From the NCBI RefSeq assembly GCF_004114995.1, contig NZ_SDJP01000002.1, positions 198,457 through 262,456 of the forward strand: a DNA stretch of 64,000 bases. Direction: 5' to 3'. A program made the translations under genes and the position numbers. Positions 8,001 to 16,741 of the stretch are shown in pieces. Every line of letters starts with the position of its first letter. Within the stretch, counting starts at the first letter, position 1. Under the pieces are notes generated by a model that saw only the letters and a program-made list of their open reading frames with translations, had not been told where the DNA came from and made no database searches. The DNA comes from Halorubrum amylolyticum. GTDB lineage: Archaea > Halobacteriota > Halobacteria > Halobacteriales > Haloferacaceae.

Positions 8001-9032
8001 TCACTCGGCCGGAGCGTCGGCGTCGTTCCGGGAGGGACCGCCGTCGCCGAGCGGCGTCAGGGGGACCACCTGCGGCCCGTACTCCGTGTCGAGGACCGCG
8101 GCGTCGATCTCGAACACGTCCGCGAGCAGCTGTTGTGTGATCACCTCCTCCGGCGGTCCGCGGGCGTGCATCGAGCCGTCCTTGAGCGCGACCACGTGGT
8201 CGGCGTACCGCGCCGCCTGTGCGATGTCGTGGAGGACGAGCACGACGGTGATCCGGCTCTCGTCGCAGAGCGTCTCCACGATCTGCATCACCTCCAGCTG
8301 GTGTTGCGGGTCGAGGAACGTCGTCGGCTCGTCCAACAGCAGCACGTCCGTGTCCTGCGCGATCGCCATCGCGATCCAGACGAGCTGTTTCTGGCCGCCG
8401 CTGAGGCTGTCGACGTCGCGCTCGCGGAGGTGGTCGATCCCCGCGAGCCGGATCGCCTCGTCGACGGCCTCCCGGTCCTCGTCCGACAGCGAGTCGAAGA
8501 ATCCCGTGTACGGGTAGCGCCCGCGCTCGACGAGGTCCTCGACCGAGATGCCGGAGGGGACGACGTTCTCCTGCGAGAGCAGGCCCAGCGTGCGCGCCAG
8601 CTCCTTCGACCCGAACGCGTCGATCGGCTGGCCGTCGACGAGGACGGTTCCGGTGTCGGGCGATATCTTGTCCGCGAGCCCCTTCAGGAGCGTGCTCTTC
8701 CCGCTCCCGTTCGGACCGATGAGGGCGGTCACCTCGTCCGGCGGGACCGCGATCGACTCGCCGTCGATGACTGGGTCGTCCAAGCCGGGGTAGCCCAAGA
8801 CGAGGTCCGTCCCGGTGAAGCCGGCCGCCGCCGTCCCCGAGTCGGACCGCGCGGCGTCAGATCGCTCGGTGTCGGATCGCTCGGCGTCGGATCGCTCGGC
8901 GTCGGATCGCTCGGCGTCGGATCGCCCGGCGTCGGATCGCCCGGCGTCGGATCGCTCGACGGCGTCCTCGGTCGGTTCTCGCTCGGTCCGCGAGGGTTGT
9001 TCGTCGCTCGTCAGGGGCTGTCCGTTGCTCAT
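8001..9032 (-). CDS. ABC importer ATP-binding protein, iron/cobalamin type
   Basis: This is the ATPase of the importer encoded with the next two genes. It is 343 residues long: Walker A GPNGSGKST (106-114), Q-loop LGLLSQENV near 150, signature LSGGQ (210-214), Walker B LLLDEP (231-236) and H-loop VLHDIAQAARYAD. It resembles FecE/BtuD proteins of siderophore and B12 uptake. Residues 27-66 form an unusual low-complexity N-terminal extension of eight five-residue units of RSDAE type, encoded by a 15-bp minisatellite. It overlaps the permease stop by 1 nt (TGATG), so it is last in the operon. The cargo (ferric siderophore, haem or corrinoid) cannot be fixed, but the iron-box-like site upstream favours iron. 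Confidence 0.88.
   Translation of the reverse strand: MSNGQPLTSDEQPSRTEREPTEDAVERSDAGRSDAGRSDAERSDAERSDAERSDTERSDAARSDSGTAAAGFTGTDLVLGYPGLDDPVIDGESIAVPPDEVTALIGPNGSGKSTLLKGLADKISPDTGTVLVDGQPIDAFGSKELARTLGLLSQENVVPSGISVEDLVERGRYPYTGFFDSLSDEDREAVDEAIRLAGIDHLRERDVDSLSGGQKQLVWIAMAIAQDTDVLLLDEPTTFLDPQHQLEVMQIVETLCDESRITVVLVLHDIAQAARYADHVVALKDGSMHARGPPEEVITQQLLADVFEIDAAVLDTEYGPQVVPLTPLGDGGPSRNDADAPAE
8835..8954 (-). repeat. 15-bp minisatellite, eight units, within the ABC ATPase gene
   Basis: Eight imperfect 15-bp units of the type GCGTCGGATCGCTCG lie in frame. They encode RSDAG, RSDAG, RSDAE three times, RSDTE, RSDAA and RSDSG. Removing them would leave a normal FecE-length protein, so the tract looks like a recent expansion in a tolerant N-terminal tail. 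Confidence 0.9.
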
Positions 9033-10144
9033 CAGACTTCACCCAAGTTCGTCTTCTTCCGCATCAGGTAGAGGAAGTACGGGCCGCCCACGATACCGGT
9101 GATAACGCCCACCGGCAGCTGGACGGGGCTCAACGCGAGCCGCGCGCCGACGTCCGCGCTCACCAGCAGCGCCGGCCCGAGGAACAGACAGCCGGCTAAG
9201 AGTAGCTTCGAGTCGCTGCCGACGATGTTCCGGACCATGTGCGGGACGATGAGCCCGACGAAGCCGATGAGGCCCGCGACCGCGATTGCGGCGGCCGTGG
9301 AGAGCACGCCGATCCCGGCGATGGCAAAGCGCATCTTCTCGACGGGCATCCCCAGCGAGTCGGCGCGGTCCTCGCCGAGCGCCAGCACGTCCAGCTCCTG
9401 CGTGACGGCGAACGCGAGCACCATCGCGATCACCGTGAAGGGGAGCGCGATCCGCACCTCCTGCCAGCCGGCGTTCATCAGCGTGCCGGAGAGCCACGCC
9501 TGCGCGGCCATCGCGACGCCGAGGTCGTCGATGAAGAAGAACAGCGCGCGCTGGACGGAGCCGAAGACGGTGCCGATCACGACGCCAGCGAGGACCAGTC
9601 GGACGGGGCTGGTGCCGTTTTTCCACGCGATGGCGTACACGAGCAGGAACGCCAGTCCGCCGCCGACGGCGGCGAACAGCGGGAGAACCGGCATGAGCCC
9701 GTAGAAAAACGTCAGCGTGAGCAACACGACCAAGCCGGCCCCGTCGCTGACGCCGAGGATGTACGGGCTCGCGAGCTCGTTGCGCGTGATGATCTGGAAC
9801 AGCGCCCCCGAGACCGCGAGGTTCGCGCCGACGAGGACGCCCACGAGGATGCGCGGCAGCCGGAGGTTCCACACGACGATCTGCTGGCGGGTGAGCCATT
9901 CCGGAACCGACGCGCCGAGGAACGCCCACCGCCAGACGTCGGCGCTGAACAGCACCTCCGCGTCGAAGACGGTCCGCCACGCCTCGCCCAGCGACAGCGG
10001 ATACGCCCCGAAGCTCACCTGCAGGATCGTCGACCCGAGCAGGACGGCGAGGCTGCCGACGGCGATGACGGCGAGCTTCGAGGTGGAGTACCAGTCGACG
10101 CTCGCCGAGCGGAGCTCCCCGAGCCGGTCGAGTACCTGTCCCAT
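9032..10144 (-). CDS. ABC importer permease, FecCD/BtuC family
   Basis: This 370-residue membrane subunit has about nine to ten hydrophobic helices. FecCD landmarks include RLPRILVGVLVGANLAVSGA near residues 98-117, ELASPYILGVSDGAGL and the C-terminal GLIVPHMVRNIVGSD (the helix contacting the ATPase), followed by LPVGVITGIVGGPYFLYLM. It forms the channel for a ferric-siderophore/haem/cobalamin substrate delivered by the binding protein encoded just upstream. Start 10144 is 4 nt after the binding-protein stop, and its own stop overlaps the ATPase start. One transcript with order binding protein, permease, ATPase is therefore expected. Confidence 0.92.
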   Translation of the reverse strand: MGQVLDRLGELRSASVDWYSTSKLAVIAVGSLAVLLGSTILQVSFGAYPLSLGEAWRTVFDAEVLFSADVWRWAFLGASVPEWLTRQQIVVWNLRLPRILVGVLVGANLAVSGALFQIITRNELASPYILGVSDGAGLVVLLTLTFFYGLMPVLPLFAAVGGGLAFLLVYAIAWKNGTSPVRLVLAGVVIGTVFGSVQRALFFFIDDLGVAMAAQAWLSGTLMNAGWQEVRIALPFTVIAMVLAFAVTQELDVLALGEDRADSLGMPVEKMRFAIAGIGVLSTAAAIAVAGLIGFVGLIVPHMVRNIVGSDSKLLLAGCLFLGPALLVSADVGARLALSPVQLPVGVITGIVGGPYFLYLMRKKTNLGEV

Positions 10145-10148
10145 CGCG

Positions 10149-11372
10149 CTAGAAGTTCCCGTTGATGATGTCGCTGACGCGTTGACGGTCGAACAGCTGT
10201 TCGTCCTCGGGCACGTCGCGGACGGGACCCGGCCACTCGCCGAAGCGGTCGGGCCAGACCTGCTTGGCGACCGCCTCCGTGGCGAACAGGTCGACGATGG
10301 GCCCCATGTACTGGCCGCCGGACCGGATGACGTTCCCCTCTTGGACCGCGGTGAGATCCTGCCCGTTCGAGTCGTTCTCGAACGGTTCCACGATGTTCGA
10401 GACGAACTCCTCGTGCGTGTCGGAGGTCAGGGAGCCGACGGCGGCGATGTAGTCTGGGTCGTGTTCGAGCAGCTCCTCGTAGCCGATGGTGCCCCCGCCG
10501 GGGATCTCGGCGTCGTAACCGTCCTCCAAGCCGAGCCGGTAGAATGGGAGCGTCTGGTTGTGGTACTGGTGGATCGGCGAGGGGTAAAACTGCCCGGCGG
10601 TCGGGTCGATGCCGCGCCACAGCGCGATGACCGAGGGCCGGTCGTCTTCGGGGGGAAGGTCCGACTCGATGGTCGACATGAACTCGTCGTGGAGCGATAC
10701 CCACTGCTGATAGCGCTCCTGACGCTGGAACACTGTCGCGATCTTTTCGAAGACGTCGTACAGTTCGTAGTAGGTGTCCTGTTCGAGTCCGAACGGATGA
10801 GTGGGGCCGAACCGGATCCCCGACGCGAGGAACGGGCCGGTCGCGTCCTCGATCTCCCGGATATCGGCGTCGTCCCAGTCGGTGAACCGCCCCAGATCCC
10901 GGGGATCGATGAGGTTGACATCGGGGCCGGCGGCGTAGAAGTTCTCCTTGTCGTAGCCGGACTCGGAGCCGGCGGCGAGCGCCGTGATCGCCTCCTCGTC
11001 GAAGGCGACATCCGGGAGGATGTCGTAGAACTTCCGGGGCGCCCGCGCCATGTCCGTCGCCGCGACGGGCTGCTTGCCGAGCGCCATCCCGATGTCCAAG
11101 TAGACGCTCGGGATGACGGAGTACGTCTCCGGCACCTCCTCGAAGGTGAACTCCCCGTGAGGGTGGATCTCCACCGAGTACGGTTCGATCGCTCCCGAGT
11201 CCTCGGACTCGGCGGAGCTGTCATCGGCTTCGTCGCCGTCGCTCGATCCGTCGTCTGTCCCGGAATCGCCCGCCGCAGCGTCGGTCGATCCGTCCGCTCC
11301 GTTCAGACAACCGGCGAAGCCGGCGGTGACGAGTCCAGCGGTACTAGCCAACAGCTGACGCCTTCGTGGCAT
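10149..11372 (-). CDS. ABC importer substrate-binding lipoprotein, iron type
   Basis: This 407-residue exported protein begins with a twin-arginine signal (MPRRRQLLAS) and a lipobox ending at Cys22 (GFAGC), so it is probably a Tat lipoprotein on the outer face of the membrane. An acidic Ser/Asp spacer (about 25-60) precedes the folded part. The bilobal PF01497-type fold is suggested by conserved stretches such as PETYSVIPSVYLDIGMALGK and TIGYEELLEHDPDYIAAVG. It is the first gene of the importer operon. A TTTAGG-N4-CCTAAA palindrome overlaps its promoter 6-21 nt before the ATG, suggesting iron-dependent repression. Confidence 0.88.
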   Translation of the reverse strand: MPRRRQLLASTAGLVTAGFAGCLNGADGSTDAAAGDSGTDDGSSDGDEADDSSAESEDSGAIEPYSVEIHPHGEFTFEEVPETYSVIPSVYLDIGMALGKQPVAATDMARAPRKFYDILPDVAFDEEAITALAAGSESGYDKENFYAAGPDVNLIDPRDLGRFTDWDDADIREIEDATGPFLASGIRFGPTHPFGLEQDTYYELYDVFEKIATVFQRQERYQQWVSLHDEFMSTIESDLPPEDDRPSVIALWRGIDPTAGQFYPSPIHQYHNQTLPFYRLGLEDGYDAEIPGGGTIGYEELLEHDPDYIAAVGSLTSDTHEEFVSNIVEPFENDSNGQDLTAVQEGNVIRSGGQYMGPIVDLFATEAVAKQVWPDRFGEWPGPVRDVPEDEQLFDRQRVSDIINGNF

Positions 11373-11377
11373 ACGTC

Positions 11378-11393
11378 TTTAGGCCCGCCTAAA
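11378..11393 (-). promoter_or_regulatory. Iron-box-like operator before the ABC importer operon
   Basis: The palindrome TTTAGG-CCCG-CCTAAA lies only 6-21 nt upstream of the binding-protein ATG. Bound protein would cover the transcription start of a leaderless mRNA. It has the same arms and spacing as the site at 12405-12420. The motif resembles DtxR/IdeR-family boxes (TTAGGxTAxCCTAA), whose archaeal relatives are SirR/Idr. The cognate regulator is not encoded in the window. Confidence 0.65.
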
Positions 11394-11518
11394 ACGTATT
11401 AGTGATTCTCAGCGTTCACCGTAACACGCCGTGACGCCGTGTTCACCGCGTGAACGAATGTGCAGGCCGTGTCGGACGGCGGTCGTGGCGGTCAGATCGG
11501 TGGCTCGCGATCGGTGCG

Positions 11519-12388
11519 CTACTCGCCGCCTTTCGCGTCGGCTAGGTTCGCGAGCGGTGTCGCTTCGGCGCGGTACCGCTCGACCGTCTCGCCGGCCCAC
11601 TCGACCACGTCCGGGTGGTCGGTCCGGAGGATGTCGAAGCCGCGTTCGGCCTCCCGGTCGACCGTCAGGAACGCGGTTCCGTCGACCAGATCGATGCTAC
11701 AGGGGACCGCCTCGTCGACCGCGTAGTAGAAGTGACCGTCCGCGGCCGCCTCGAGGCGCTTCCACCGGGACCGGAGGTCCGGGTCGCCGAGCATCGTCGC
11801 GGTGACGTTCGGGTCGAAGACGACGGTACCTTCGAGGGCGTCCCCCGCGCGCACGGCCGCCTCGGCCGAGTACATGGGGAGCGCGATGAACGTCCCGAGC
11901 AGCGACCGGCACGACGAGGCCTCGCGGATCGCGTTCGCGACGACGCGGGCCGCCGACAGGGGGTCCGCGTCCGCGGCGGCGACGCGCTCCGCGTCTTCGA
12001 GACACCGAAGGTCGAACCCGAACCACTCCGTCGGCAGGCGGTTCACCAGGTCCGGGTGTTCCCGGCCGACCGAGACCGTGCCGAGCAGCCGCGAGAAGTC
12101 CCCGAACACGAGCCGTCCGAACCGGGTCAGCGCGTACGACCGGTCCGCGTGGTCGTGTTCGATCCACCCACGGTCCTCCAGATCGCCGAGGATGCGGCTG
12201 AGCGTCACGCGCGTCGCGTCCGTGCCCGCGGCGAGGTCCTCCCGCGTTCGCGGGCCGTCGGTCAGCAGTTCGAGCACCCGCACCCGGTGTTTCGAGCGAG
12301 CGAGGAACGCCACCGCGTCGATCGCGTCCCCGCACTGGCCCGGATCGTCGTCCGCCGCCGAGACCGCCCCCGCGTCTGCGATCGTCAT
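11519..12388 (-). CDS. Winged-helix regulator, FilR1-like
   Basis: This 289-residue protein has an N-terminal ArsR/MarR-type winged helix (about residues 22-90; recognition region DATRVTLSRILGDLEDRGWIE). The C-terminal domain of roughly 170 residues resembles the FilR1/methanogenesis-regulator middle domain seen in many haloarchaeal HTH proteins. It is a DNA-binding regulator with unknown ligand. It lies immediately upstream of the iron importer operon on the same strand, but 147 nt separate them and the importer has its own operator. A TTTAGG-N4-CCTAAA box lies 17-32 nt before its ATG, so the regulator itself appears metal-controlled and may be second in an iron-response hierarchy. Confidence 0.75.
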   Translation of the reverse strand: MTIADAGAVSAADDDPGQCGDAIDAVAFLARSKHRVRVLELLTDGPRTREDLAAGTDATRVTLSRILGDLEDRGWIEHDHADRSYALTRFGRLVFGDFSRLLGTVSVGREHPDLVNRLPTEWFGFDLRCLEDAERVAAADADPLSAARVVANAIREASSCRSLLGTFIALPMYSAEAAVRAGDALEGTVVFDPNVTATMLGDPDLRSRWKRLEAAADGHFYYAVDEAVPCSIDLVDGTAFLTVDREAERGFDILRTDHPDVVEWAGETVERYRAEATPLANLADAKGGE

Positions 12389-12404
12389 CGTTGCCCGGCC
12401 GTTA

Positions 12405-12420
12405 TTTAGGCTAACCTAAA
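12405..12420. promoter_or_regulatory. Iron-box-like operator between the regulator and the riboflavin reductase gene
   Basis: TTTAGG-CTAA-CCTAAA, extended by one A/T pair on each side, is closer to the bacterial DtxR consensus than the copy at 11378-11393. It lies 17-32 nt before the ATG of the minus-strand regulator (12388) and about 85 nt before the plus-strand gene at 12506, so the regulator is the likelier target. Confidence 0.65.
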
Positions 12421-12505
12421 TCAGTTCGCTTCCGTCCGGCACTCCGTCCGCGCCGGCGCGGTGCGCGACCGAAACGACCATTCCCCGTCCGCGCGACTCT
12501 CGCGT

Positions 12506-13207
12506 ATGCACGTCGTCGTCAACGCGGCCCAGAGCGTCGACGGGAAAATCGCGACGCGGCGCCGGGAGCAGCTCCGGATCTCGGGCGCGGAGGACTTCGA
12601 CCGGGTCGACCGCGTCAGGGCGGCCGCAGACGCGGTGCTGGTCGGCGTCGGGACCATCCTCGCTGACGACCCGCACCTCACGCTCGACGAGGAGGACCGG
12701 CGGGTCGAGCGCCTCCGGAACGGCCGTCCCGGCAACCCCGCCCGCGTCGTCGTCGACTCGACCGGGCGGACGCCGGCCGACGCTCGGATCCTCGACGACG
12801 CGGCGACGACCTATCTGCTCGTCTCCCCCGCGACGCCGCCCGAACGCCGCGAGGCCCTCGAAGCCGCCGGCGCCGAGGTCGTCGTGGTCGAGGGCGTCGC
12901 GGCCGAGAGCGAGCCGGACGGAGACCACGTCGACCTCGCGGCGGGAGTCGACGCGCTGGCGGAGCGGGGCGTCGATCGACTGATGGTCGAGGGGGGCGGC
13001 GAGGTCATCTACTCGTGTTTCGCTGCCGGCGTCGTCGACGAGCTCCACGCCTACGTGGGCTCGATGGTGATCGGCGGCCGCGACGCGCCGACGCTCGCCG
13101 ACGGCGAGGGGTTCACCGAGTCGTTCCCGCGGCTCGATCTGGTCGGTGTCGATCGGCTCGACGACGGGGTTGTGCTCTCGTACGAGGTCGGGAACGACGC
13201 GGCGTAG
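12506..13207 (+). CDS. arfC: Diaminohydroxyphosphoribosylaminopyrimidine reductase (archaeal riboflavin pathway)
   Basis: NADPH-dependent reduction of the ribosyl group of 2,5-diamino-6-ribosylamino-4(3H)-pyrimidinone 5'-phosphate, an early step of riboflavin and F420 synthesis. The 233-residue protein begins HVVVNAAQSVDGKIATR, carries VDRVRAAADAVLVGVGTILADDP, PARVVVDSTGR and the NADPH-loop LMVEGGGEVIYS. This is the RibD C-terminal domain / RIB7 pattern without a deaminase domain. The ATG at 12506 gives the canonical N-terminus; an upstream in-frame start at 12461 adds unrelated residues. It stands alone, and the nearby iron box probably serves the divergent regulator. Confidence 0.88.
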   Translation: MHVVVNAAQSVDGKIATRRREQLRISGAEDFDRVDRVRAAADAVLVGVGTILADDPHLTLDEEDRRVERLRNGRPGNPARVVVDSTGRTPADARILDDAATTYLLVSPATPPERREALEAAGAEVVVVEGVAAESEPDGDHVDLAAGVDALAERGVDRLMVEGGGEVIYSCFAAGVVDELHAYVGSMVIGGRDAPTLADGEGFTESFPRLDLVGVDRLDDGVVLSYEVGNDAA

Positions 13208-13471
13208 GCGTCGAGGCGCGGGCGGGGACGATTGATAAATAGCGGTCGGTGTGTGACTGATAATCACGGATCGACGGGTACACGGCCCATGCTACCGGTG
13301 TACACTCGAATCACCGAAGTATTTATATGTCGGCCCCCGGTAGTATCTGGTACCAGAACGCCTCCGGCGCTGGTGGGATCGCACGCTGAAATGAACGGGA
13401 GCTCTTGTGTACGGCTCGACGCACGACGGCGAGCGCTCGCCATCCCCGGAGCGGTGATGGAGAGATAAAAA
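13208..13471 (+). promoter_or_regulatory. Promoter and long leader of the COG1340 gene
   Basis: A clear TTTATAT box (13322-13328) lies about 145 nt before the ATG at 13472, implying an untranslated leader of roughly 115-120 nt, unusual next to the leaderless promoters around it. No alternative in-frame start closer to the box was found. The leader ends GGAGAGATAAAAA before the ATG. No recognised RNA family was seen. Confidence 0.45.
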
Positions 13472-14395
13472 ATGGTAACGAAAGAAGAAGTCATCGAACA
13501 GTACGATATCGAGGCGATGGACGAGGCGGACAACGTGGACCTTTCTGAGGACGACCTTGAGAACGGGTCGAAGGGTCAGCTCATCAAACGCGCCGGACAG
13601 CTGCGCGACCGACGCAACGAGCTGAACCAGATGGCCTCCGAGCGCGCCTCCAAGCGCGACGACCTCAACGCGAAGACGCGCGAAAAGGTCGACGAGGCCC
13701 AGGAACACCGCGAGAAGCGCGACGAGCTCAACGAGCAGGTCCAAGAGCACAAGGACAAGCGCAACGAGCTCAACGCCGAGGCCAACGAGCTGTTCGACGA
13801 GGTCGAGGAGCTCAAACAGGACATGGAGCTCGGCTCCGGCAAGTCCATCGAGGAGCTCGAATCGGAGATCGAGGACCTGGAGTTCCGTCAGCAGACGGAG
13901 GTCCTCGACGCCGAGGACGAGCGCGAGCTCATCGAGAAGATCGACGAGAAGCGCGAGAAGCTCGCGGAGAAAAAGGAGAAGGTCGACGACACCAGCGAGC
14001 TCGACGACCTCGTCGAGGAGGCCGAGGAGGTTCGCTCCGAGGCGTCCCAGCACCACCAGAAGGTGACGGAGCTCGCCGACAAGGCCCAGGAGCACCACAA
14101 CCAGATGATCGAGGCCTACCGCGAGGCCGACGACATCCGCGACGAGGCCGACGAGATGCACGAGCTGTTCGTCGAGGCCCAGGAGGCCGCCGACCAGCAC
14201 CACGAGGACTTCGTGCGCGTCCAGAAGCGCCTGCGCGAGCTCGACAAAGAAGAGGAGGAGGAGCGCAAGGACGAGCGCGCCGAGAAGCGTGAGGAAGAGA
14301 AGGAGGAGGCCGAGGAGATCTACCAGAAGTTCAAGGAGGGCGAAACCCTCGACACCGAGGACCTGATGAAGCTCCAGAAGACCGGCCTGCTGTAA
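13472..14395 (+). CDS. Long coiled-coil protein, COG1340 type
   Basis: This 307-residue, extremely charged protein is predicted to be coiled coil from about residue 30 to 280. It contains runs such as RDRRNELNQMASERASKRDD and KRNELNAEANELFDEVEELK. It ends with a conserved-looking FKEGETLDTEDLMKLQKTGLL. Archaeal COG1340 proteins share this composition and ending; their biochemical role is not established. No transmembrane segment or signal is visible, so it is probably cytoplasmic. Glu/Asp/Lys richness makes homology judgement by eye risky, but the C-terminal block supports the family. It is monocistronic, with an unusually long 5' leader. Confidence 0.8.
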   Translation: MVTKEEVIEQYDIEAMDEADNVDLSEDDLENGSKGQLIKRAGQLRDRRNELNQMASERASKRDDLNAKTREKVDEAQEHREKRDELNEQVQEHKDKRNELNAEANELFDEVEELKQDMELGSGKSIEELESEIEDLEFRQQTEVLDAEDERELIEKIDEKREKLAEKKEKVDDTSELDDLVEEAEEVRSEASQHHQKVTELADKAQEHHNQMIEAYREADDIRDEADEMHELFVEAQEAADQHHEDFVRVQKRLRELDKEEEEERKDERAEKREEEKEEAEEIYQKFKEGETLDTEDLMKLQKTGLL

Positions 14396-14478
14396 CTCCG
14401 GACGCCGACATTCCCCCGATTTTGCGGTCTTTTTCGTCTCGCCAGCGACCGCGATTCGATTTCCCCGCAGCGACAGCA

Positions 14479-14484
14479 TATAAA
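14479..14484 (+). promoter_or_regulatory. TATA box for the SppA-like gene
   Basis: TATAAA lies 24-29 nt upstream of the ATG at 14508, which predicts a leaderless transcript. Confidence 0.6.
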
Positions 14485-14507
14485 CGGCGTCGCGTCCTAC
14501 CGACGGT

Positions 14508-15443
14508 ATGGCAAGCGACGCGCGTTCGACCGGACGGAACCTCCTCGCGGCCGCCGTGCTGGGCGCGACGGCGACGGTGGCGGGCAAGCGGCTCGTCGCC
14601 CGACTCACCCGCGGTCGGTTCGGCGAGACCGAGGAGTACAACGCGGCGAAGGTGACGGTCTCGGGACCGATCACCCGCGACACCGGCCGACCGTCCCCGC
14701 TCTCGGGACCGGGCGGGGCGACCGCCGACGACGTGGTCGAGCAGATCGAGGCGGCCGACGAGGACGAGGACGTGGAAGCGCTCGTCGTCGAGCTCAACAC
14801 CCCGGGCGGCGAGGTGCTGCCGAGCGACGACATCCGGCGGGCGGCGGCCGACTTCGACGGCCCCACGGTCGCGTACGCCACCGACACCTGCGCGTCCGGC
14901 GGCTACTGGATCGCGAGCGGCTGCGACGAGCTGTGGGCGCGCGACGCGAGCCTCGTCGGCTCGATCGGCGTCGTCGGCTCCCGCCCCAACGCGGCCGGGC
15001 TGGCCGACACGCTCGGCATCTCCTACGAGCAGTTCACCGCCGGCGAGTACAAGGACGCCGGCGTCCCGCTCCGGGAGATCGAGGAGGACGAGCGCGAGTA
15101 CCTCCAGGGGATCATCGACGGCTACTACGAGCAGTTCGTCGAGACCGTCAGCGAGGGGCGAGACATGGACCCGGAGGCGATCCGGGAGACCGAGGCGCGC
15201 GTCTACCTCGGGACCGACGCCGCCGAGATCGGGCTCGTCGACGAGCTCGGCACCGAAGACGACGTGGAAGACCGACTCGAAGCGCTGATCGACGCGGAGC
15301 CCGAGATCCGGGAGTTCACGCCCGACCGGGGGATCGTTGAGCGGCTCGGCATCGGTGCGGAGCGCGTCGCGTTCGCGGCCGGCAACGGCGTCGCGAGCGT
15401 GTTCGCGAGCGAGGGCGGCGACGTCGACGTCGAGCTGCGGTAG
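14508..15443 (+). CDS. sppA: Signal peptide peptidase SppA-like serine protease (S49)
   Basis: Membrane-anchored protease expected to degrade cleaved signal peptides. The 311-residue protein has one N-terminal hydrophobic stretch (about residues 11-27). The S49 core follows: [12 protein letters not shown], then the nucleophile Ser130 in [15 protein letters not shown], and the general base Lys182 in AGEYKDAG. A Ser/Lys dyad and a single short protease domain match archaeal SppA, which is about half the E. coli length. The ATG at 14508 is supported by the TATA box spacing. The C-terminal part (about 255-311) is not conserved by eye. Confidence 0.9.
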   Translation: MASDARSTGRNLLAAAVLGATATVAGKRLVARLTRGRFGETEEYNAAKVTVSGPITRDTGRPSPLSGPGGATADDVVEQIEAADEDEDVEALVVELNTPGGEVLPSDDIRRAAADFDGPTVAYATDTCASGGYWIASGCDELWARDASLVGSIGVVGSRPNAAGLADTLGISYEQFTAGEYKDAGVPLREIEEDEREYLQGIIDGYYEQFVETVSEGRDMDPEAIRETEARVYLGTDAAEIGLVDELGTEDDVEDRLEALIDAEPEIREFTPDRGIVERLGIGAERVAFAAGNGVASVFASEGGDVDVELR

Positions 15444-15500
15444 ACCGTTGCGGTCGGCGGTCCCCCTCCCGACCGCGCCGATCTCCCGGCGACGGGGAGC

Positions 15501-15508
15501 TTTTTATT
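15501..15508 (+). promoter_or_regulatory. TATA-like box for the DUF373 gene
   Basis: TTTTTATT lies 23-30 nt upstream of the GTG at 15531. The spacing supports that GTG as the start of a leaderless message. Confidence 0.5.
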
Positions 15509-15530
15509 CGGGCGGATCGAGAGTCGGAAC

Positions 15531-16658
15531 GTGACGACGCTGGTCATCTGCATCGACCGGTCCGGGGCGATCGGACGGGCCACGAACGTCCCCATGCCGG
15601 TCGCAGGCTGGGAGGCGGTCCGCTCGCTCGTCACGGACGCCGGGCTGAGCGACCCGGAGGACGCCGGCGTCAACTGCCTGCTCGAATCGCTACGGGTCGC
15701 CCGCGACCTCCGCGACGAGCGCGAGGAGTCGGTCGTCGCGGTCGTGTCGGCCGAGAGCGACAGCGCGGTCGGCGCCGACCGCTCGATCGCCGCCCAGCTC
15801 GACGACCTCGTGGACCGCTACGACCCGCGGGCCGCGATCGCCGTCGTCGACTCCGCGGAGGACGAGCAGGTGCTCCCGATCGTCGAGTCGCGGATGCCGG
15901 TCGATTCCGTCGACCGCGTGGTGGTTCGGCAGGCCCGCGACATCGAGTCGACCTACTACCTGCTCAAGCAGTTCCTCGCCGACGAGCAGCTTCGGTCGAC
16001 GGTCCTCGTCCCGTTCGGCGTGGCGCTGCTCCTGGTGCCCGCGCTGTTCCACTGGTTCTCCGCCGGCGAGGCGATCGCGGGCGTCGCCGGGCTGCTCGGG
16101 GCCGCGCTCCTGTACAAGGGCCTCGCCATCGACCGGTTCGTCGCGGGGATGCCCGAGCGGGTCCGCGAGGCGCTGTACGCCGGGCAGGTGTCGATCGTGA
16201 CCTACGTGGTCGCCGGGGGGCTCGCACTGGTCGGCGGCTTCTTCGGGGTGCTCTCCGCGTCGGATCTGGGCGATACCTCGACGCTCGTGGGGGCGGTCGA
16301 GTTCACCTACGCCGCGGTCCCGTGGTTCGCGGTCGCGGGCGTGACCGCGGCGGTCGGGCGACTGCTCGACGAGCTGATCCGCGACGAGGGGATTCGGACG
16401 CCGTACCTCAACCTCCCGTTCGTCATCGTCGCCGTCGCCCTCGTCGTCCGCGGGTTCGCCGGCTACTTCCTCGCGCAGGAGGCGATCCTCGACCCGTTCG
16501 AGCTGGCGGGCGTCGCCGTCACCCCGGTCCAGCGGCTCGCGGCGTTCATCGTCGGCGGCATCGTGGTCTCGCTCGTGGGCGTCAAGCTCGCGAGCGACGT
16601 GGGCACGGAGACGCTGGAGGACGTGATCGACGCGGACCGGGAGACCGACGGGGAATGA
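15531..16658 (+). CDS. DUF373 family membrane protein
   Basis: This 375-residue protein has a soluble N-terminal domain (about residues 1-145) beginning [15 protein letters not shown], the characteristic DUF373 opening. It includes [25 protein letters not shown] and a [23 protein letters not shown] segment. About six transmembrane helices follow (150-355). DUF373 proteins are widespread in archaea and have no assigned function; the nucleotide-binding look of the N-terminal domain is only suggestive. GTG start, chosen from the TTTTTATT box about 25 nt upstream. It lies between sppA and aroE with 80-90 bp gaps and probably has its own promoter. Confidence 0.85.
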   Translation: MTTLVICIDRSGAIGRATNVPMPVAGWEAVRSLVTDAGLSDPEDAGVNCLLESLRVARDLRDEREESVVAVVSAESDSAVGADRSIAAQLDDLVDRYDPRAAIAVVDSAEDEQVLPIVESRMPVDSVDRVVVRQARDIESTYYLLKQFLADEQLRSTVLVPFGVALLLVPALFHWFSAGEAIAGVAGLLGAALLYKGLAIDRFVAGMPERVREALYAGQVSIVTYVVAGGLALVGGFFGVLSASDLGDTSTLVGAVEFTYAAVPWFAVAGVTAAVGRLLDELIRDEGIRTPYLNLPFVIVAVALVVRGFAGYFLAQEAILDPFELAGVAVTPVQRLAAFIVGGIVVSLVGVKLASDVGTETLEDVIDADRETDGE

Positions 16659-16741
16659 GGCGGGGAGCGGCTCGTCGAGGTGTTCCCGCTGTTCTCCCGG
16701 ACACCGCACCCCTTTTGTCGGTCGCGGCCGCGTGGGCGGGC

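Noticed and set aside
16322..16741. Upstream extension of the aroE frame
   Set aside because: It overlaps the DUF373 gene in another frame, and canonical AroE begins at the ATG at 16742.
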